Positions 38,469 to 40,047 of a stretch of 40,047 nt of DNA are shown here, piece by piece (the first letter of the stretch is position 1; every line of letters starts with the position of its first letter). The translations under genes were made by a program, and so were the position numbers. The stretch comes from Kitasatospora humi (GTDB lineage Bacteria > Actinomycetota > Actinomycetes > Streptomycetales > Streptomycetaceae): the NCBI RefSeq assembly GCF_020907985.1, contig NZ_JAJJPA010000055.1, positions 1 through 40,047 of the forward strand, written 5' to 3'. The notes under the pieces were generated by a model. The model had not been told where the DNA came from and ran no database searches. It saw only the letters and a program-made list of their open reading frames with translations.

Positions 38469-40047
38469 ATGACGCAGGACGGCTACGGAGGCGGGACGGC
38501 GGCTGCGGACACCGCACAGGGGGCGGGAGCAGCGGGAGCGGCGGCGATCGCCGCCGGCACGCCCGCCGAGCTCATCGCGGCCACCCTGGACTCCTTCACG
38601 GACGCGCTGCTCGGCTCCGGCGCGGTCCGCCAGCCGGCCGCCGCACTGGAGGCCGGCAGCCCGCGCGGAGCACTCTTCGACACCTGGCTCACCCTGCGCG
38701 GGCCCGGCCGGCTGGCCGTGCCCGGGGTCGGCACGGTGGTCTCCTGCGCCACCGCACCGGCCGCCGCGACCGCGAGCGGCACCGTCGCCCTGCTGCTCGC
38801 CCGCTACGGCGCCGGGCCGGTGCGCGGGGAAACGGGCCCGCCGTCGGCCGGCGCGTTCCAACTGCCGGTCAGCGCCGAGCCGTCGGCCGCCCGGCTGCGG
38901 CCACCGTTCGCCGCGCCACTGGCCGAACTCGCCTCCGGCCGGCACACCTTGGCACCCACCGAACTGGCCGCCGGCACCGGCGTCGAGGTGCGGCTGCTGC
39001 TGCCACCGGCCTTCCACGCGCTGGGCGTGCGCGGCGACGACGCCGCGCTGGCCGAGCAACTCTCCGAGGTGGCGGAGGAGTTGTTCCCCGCTGACGGCCC
39101 GTCGGCGTGGCGCGACTGGGCGGTGCTCAACGCCGTGCTGGCCGACGACAGCGCCGCCGCCGGGGTGCGGTACGCCGGGATCGCCGCCGTGGAGGTCGAC
39201 GGGCAGCCCAGCAGCGCCTCGCTGGTGGTCTCGCTGCAGCCGAACGTCACGCCGATCGCCGAACTGGCCGCCGAACTCGCCACCGCCCGACCGCACGCCG
39301 AGGTGTGGACGGTGATCCTGCCGTCCGGGCCGGCGGTGGTGCTGGTCCAGGGGCGGACCGGCGCGGTGCCGGCCGCGCTGACCGCGGACGGCGCCCGCCG
39401 GTGGCTGGTCGCCTCGGTGGCGCAGGCCTTCATGCCGCTGCCGGACGGGGCGTCGCTGCTCACCGTCCAGCTGGGCACGGCGCACCGCGAGGACTGGGAC
39501 CGCTATGCCGCCCTCTTCGCCCGGGTGCTGCGGAGCATCGAGCTCGGCTGGGACGGCGTGGACGGACGGGCGGCGGCGGCCGCGCGGCTGGGCGCGGGGG
39601 GATCGACGGTCGCGCCGCTGGCGGTGACGGAGGTGCCGGGGCTGACGGCGGCAGCGCCCAGCGCCCCGCCCGCCGCCGTGCCGCCTGCGCCCGCCGCCCC
39701 GCCGGCCGCGGCCGCCGCACCCCCTGCTCCGGTGGTGCCGCCGATGCCGACGCTGCCGCCGAGCACGCCGCCCGCCACGGCGCCCGACGGTCCCGTGGCC
39801 ACTGCCGAACCGGTGACCGCCGGCGAGACCGCGGCCGCTGCGCCGGTGGCTGCTGCTGACACCGCGGCCGCTGCGCCGGTGGCCGAACCGGAGCCCCGGC
39901 CCAAGCCGGTGCCGCTCGACCCGTTCGGCACGGTGATGGCCAACCAGCCCGCCGACCCGTTCGGCACGGTCACGCACGGCACGACGGCGCCCGCCAGGAG
40001 CACCGAAACCACCACCGCGCCCACCACCGTCGCACCTCCCGCCCCGG
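38469..40047 (+). CDS. Unrecognised Ala/Pro-rich protein, 3' end cut by the window
   Basis: The frame is open from the ATG at 38469 to the end of the window, at least 526 codons, with strong actinobacterial third-position GC bias. I do not recognise the family. Residues 30-120 and 150-365 look like folded alpha/beta domains; the second includes FHALGVRGDDAALAEQLSEV and LVVSLQPNVTPIAELAAELA. From about residue 375 it becomes an Ala/Pro/Val linker with repeats. DPFGTV occurs twice, 12 residues apart, near the cut end. There is no signal peptide at the N-terminus. It follows the TetR gene after 65 bp and could be in its operon. G-rich sequence GGGGGCTGCGGG precedes the ATG. Confidence 0.8.
   Translation, partial: MTQDGYGGGTAAADTAQGAGAAGAAAIAAGTPAELIAATLDSFTDALLGSGAVRQPAAALEAGSPRGALFDTWLTLRGPGRLAVPGVGTVVSCATAPAAATASGTVALLLARYGAGPVRGETGPPSAGAFQLPVSAEPSAARLRPPFAAPLAELASGRHTLAPTELAAGTGVEVRLLLPPAFHALGVRGDDAALAEQLSEVAEELFPADGPSAWRDWAVLNAVLADDSAAAGVRYAGIAAVEVDGQPSSASLVVSLQPNVTPIAELAAELATARPHAEVWTVILPSGPAVVLVQGRTGAVPAALTADGARRWLVASVAQAFMPLPDGASLLTVQLGTAHREDWDRYAALFARVLRSIELGWDGVDGRAAAAARLGAGGSTVAPLAVTEVPGLTAAAPSAPPAAVPPAPAAPPAAAAAPPAPVVPPMPTLPPSTPPATAPDGPVATAEPVTAGETAAAAPVAAADTAAAAPVAEPEPRPKPVPLDPFGTVMANQPADPFGTVTHGTTAPARSTETTTAPTTVAPPAP
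39828..39970 (+). repeat. Short repeats inside the terminal gene
   Basis: A 23-bp sequence starting ACCGCGGCCGCTGCGCC occurs at 39828-39850 and 39861-39883. GACCCGTTCGGCACGGT occurs at 39918-39934 and 39954-39970. The spacings (33 and 36 bp) are multiples of three, so the reading frame is kept. Confidence 0.75.

Noticed and set aside
1..40047. tRNA genes, CRISPR arrays, insertion sequences, prophage or integration sites
   Set aside because: I saw no cloverleaf with conserved arms, no regularly spaced long repeats, no transposase or integrase, and no long terminal repeats. A tRNA or covariance-model search was not possible here.

Overview
The window is high-GC DNA of a streptomycete-type actinobacterium (Streptomyces, Kitasatospora or a close relative). 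The evidence is the strongly GC-biased third codon positions, a conservon (sensor ATPase, roadblock, DUF742, GTPase), a whiJ/abaA-like set (XRE-DUF5753, HATPase, DUF397), an Rpf-type cell-wall enzyme behind a c-di-AMP riboswitch, a mal/agl sugar-uptake cluster without its own ATPase, and a class I terpene cyclase. It looks like ordinary chromosome: no insertion sequence, phage, CRISPR array, rRNA or tRNA was recognised.

Layout. 0.1-1.2 kb: an alpha/beta hydrolase. 1.2-4.4 kb (minus): a tightly coupled operon of a DUF6421-like protein, a short-chain dehydrogenase and a threonine-aldolase-like PLP enzyme. 4.8-6.4 kb: a DUF5134-like membrane protein and an M56 membrane metallopeptidase. 6.5-9.4 kb: a MarR regulator divergent from a DHA2-type exporter, followed by a TetR regulator. 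9.4-11.6 kb: the whiJ/abaA-like set, whose two control regions share one 12-bp palindrome. 12.1-13.1 kb: a degenerate sirohydrochlorin-chelatase-like protein. 13.4-14.9 kb: CRP-type site, promoter, c-di-AMP riboswitch and an Rpf-LysM-NlpC/P60 wall hydrolase. 15.2-21.2 kb (minus): malE-malF-malG-aglA-malR, with a CTTGCAG operator in front of malE. 21.6-24.0 kb: hmgA-fahA for homogentisate breakdown. 24.2-25.0 kb: a secreted G1 glutamic peptidase. 25.1-28.9 kb (minus): the conservon. 29.0-33.1 kb (minus): aldose 1-epimerase and a large LuxR/AAA regulator. 33.3-34.3 kb: the terpene cyclase. 34.3-36.1 kb: a serine hydrolase divergent from a Nudix hydrolase. 36.0-37.5 kb (minus): a molybdopterin oxidoreductase with a membrane cytochrome b. 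37.6-40.0 kb: a TetR regulator and an unrecognised Ala/Pro-rich protein cut by the window edge.

How the parts work together. MalEFG should import maltose-type sugars using an ATPase encoded elsewhere; AglA would hydrolyse them, MalR would repress the unit, and GalM handles the anomers of the released hexose. HmgA and FahA give two of the three steps from homogentisate to fumarate and acetoacetate. The wall hydrolase appears to be under two second messengers, cAMP (CRP site) and c-di-AMP (riboswitch). Several genes (exporter, chelatase-like protein, Nudix, second TetR) have a TANNNT -10 element 7-8 nt before the ATG and no Shine-Dalgarno, which suggests leaderless mRNAs.

No single system here is certainly new. 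The best leads are the shared operator of the whiJ-like set with a 12-bp-phased repeat array, the DUF6421/SDR/aldolase operon with a possible metal site, and a probable CTG start codon for the conservon sensor.
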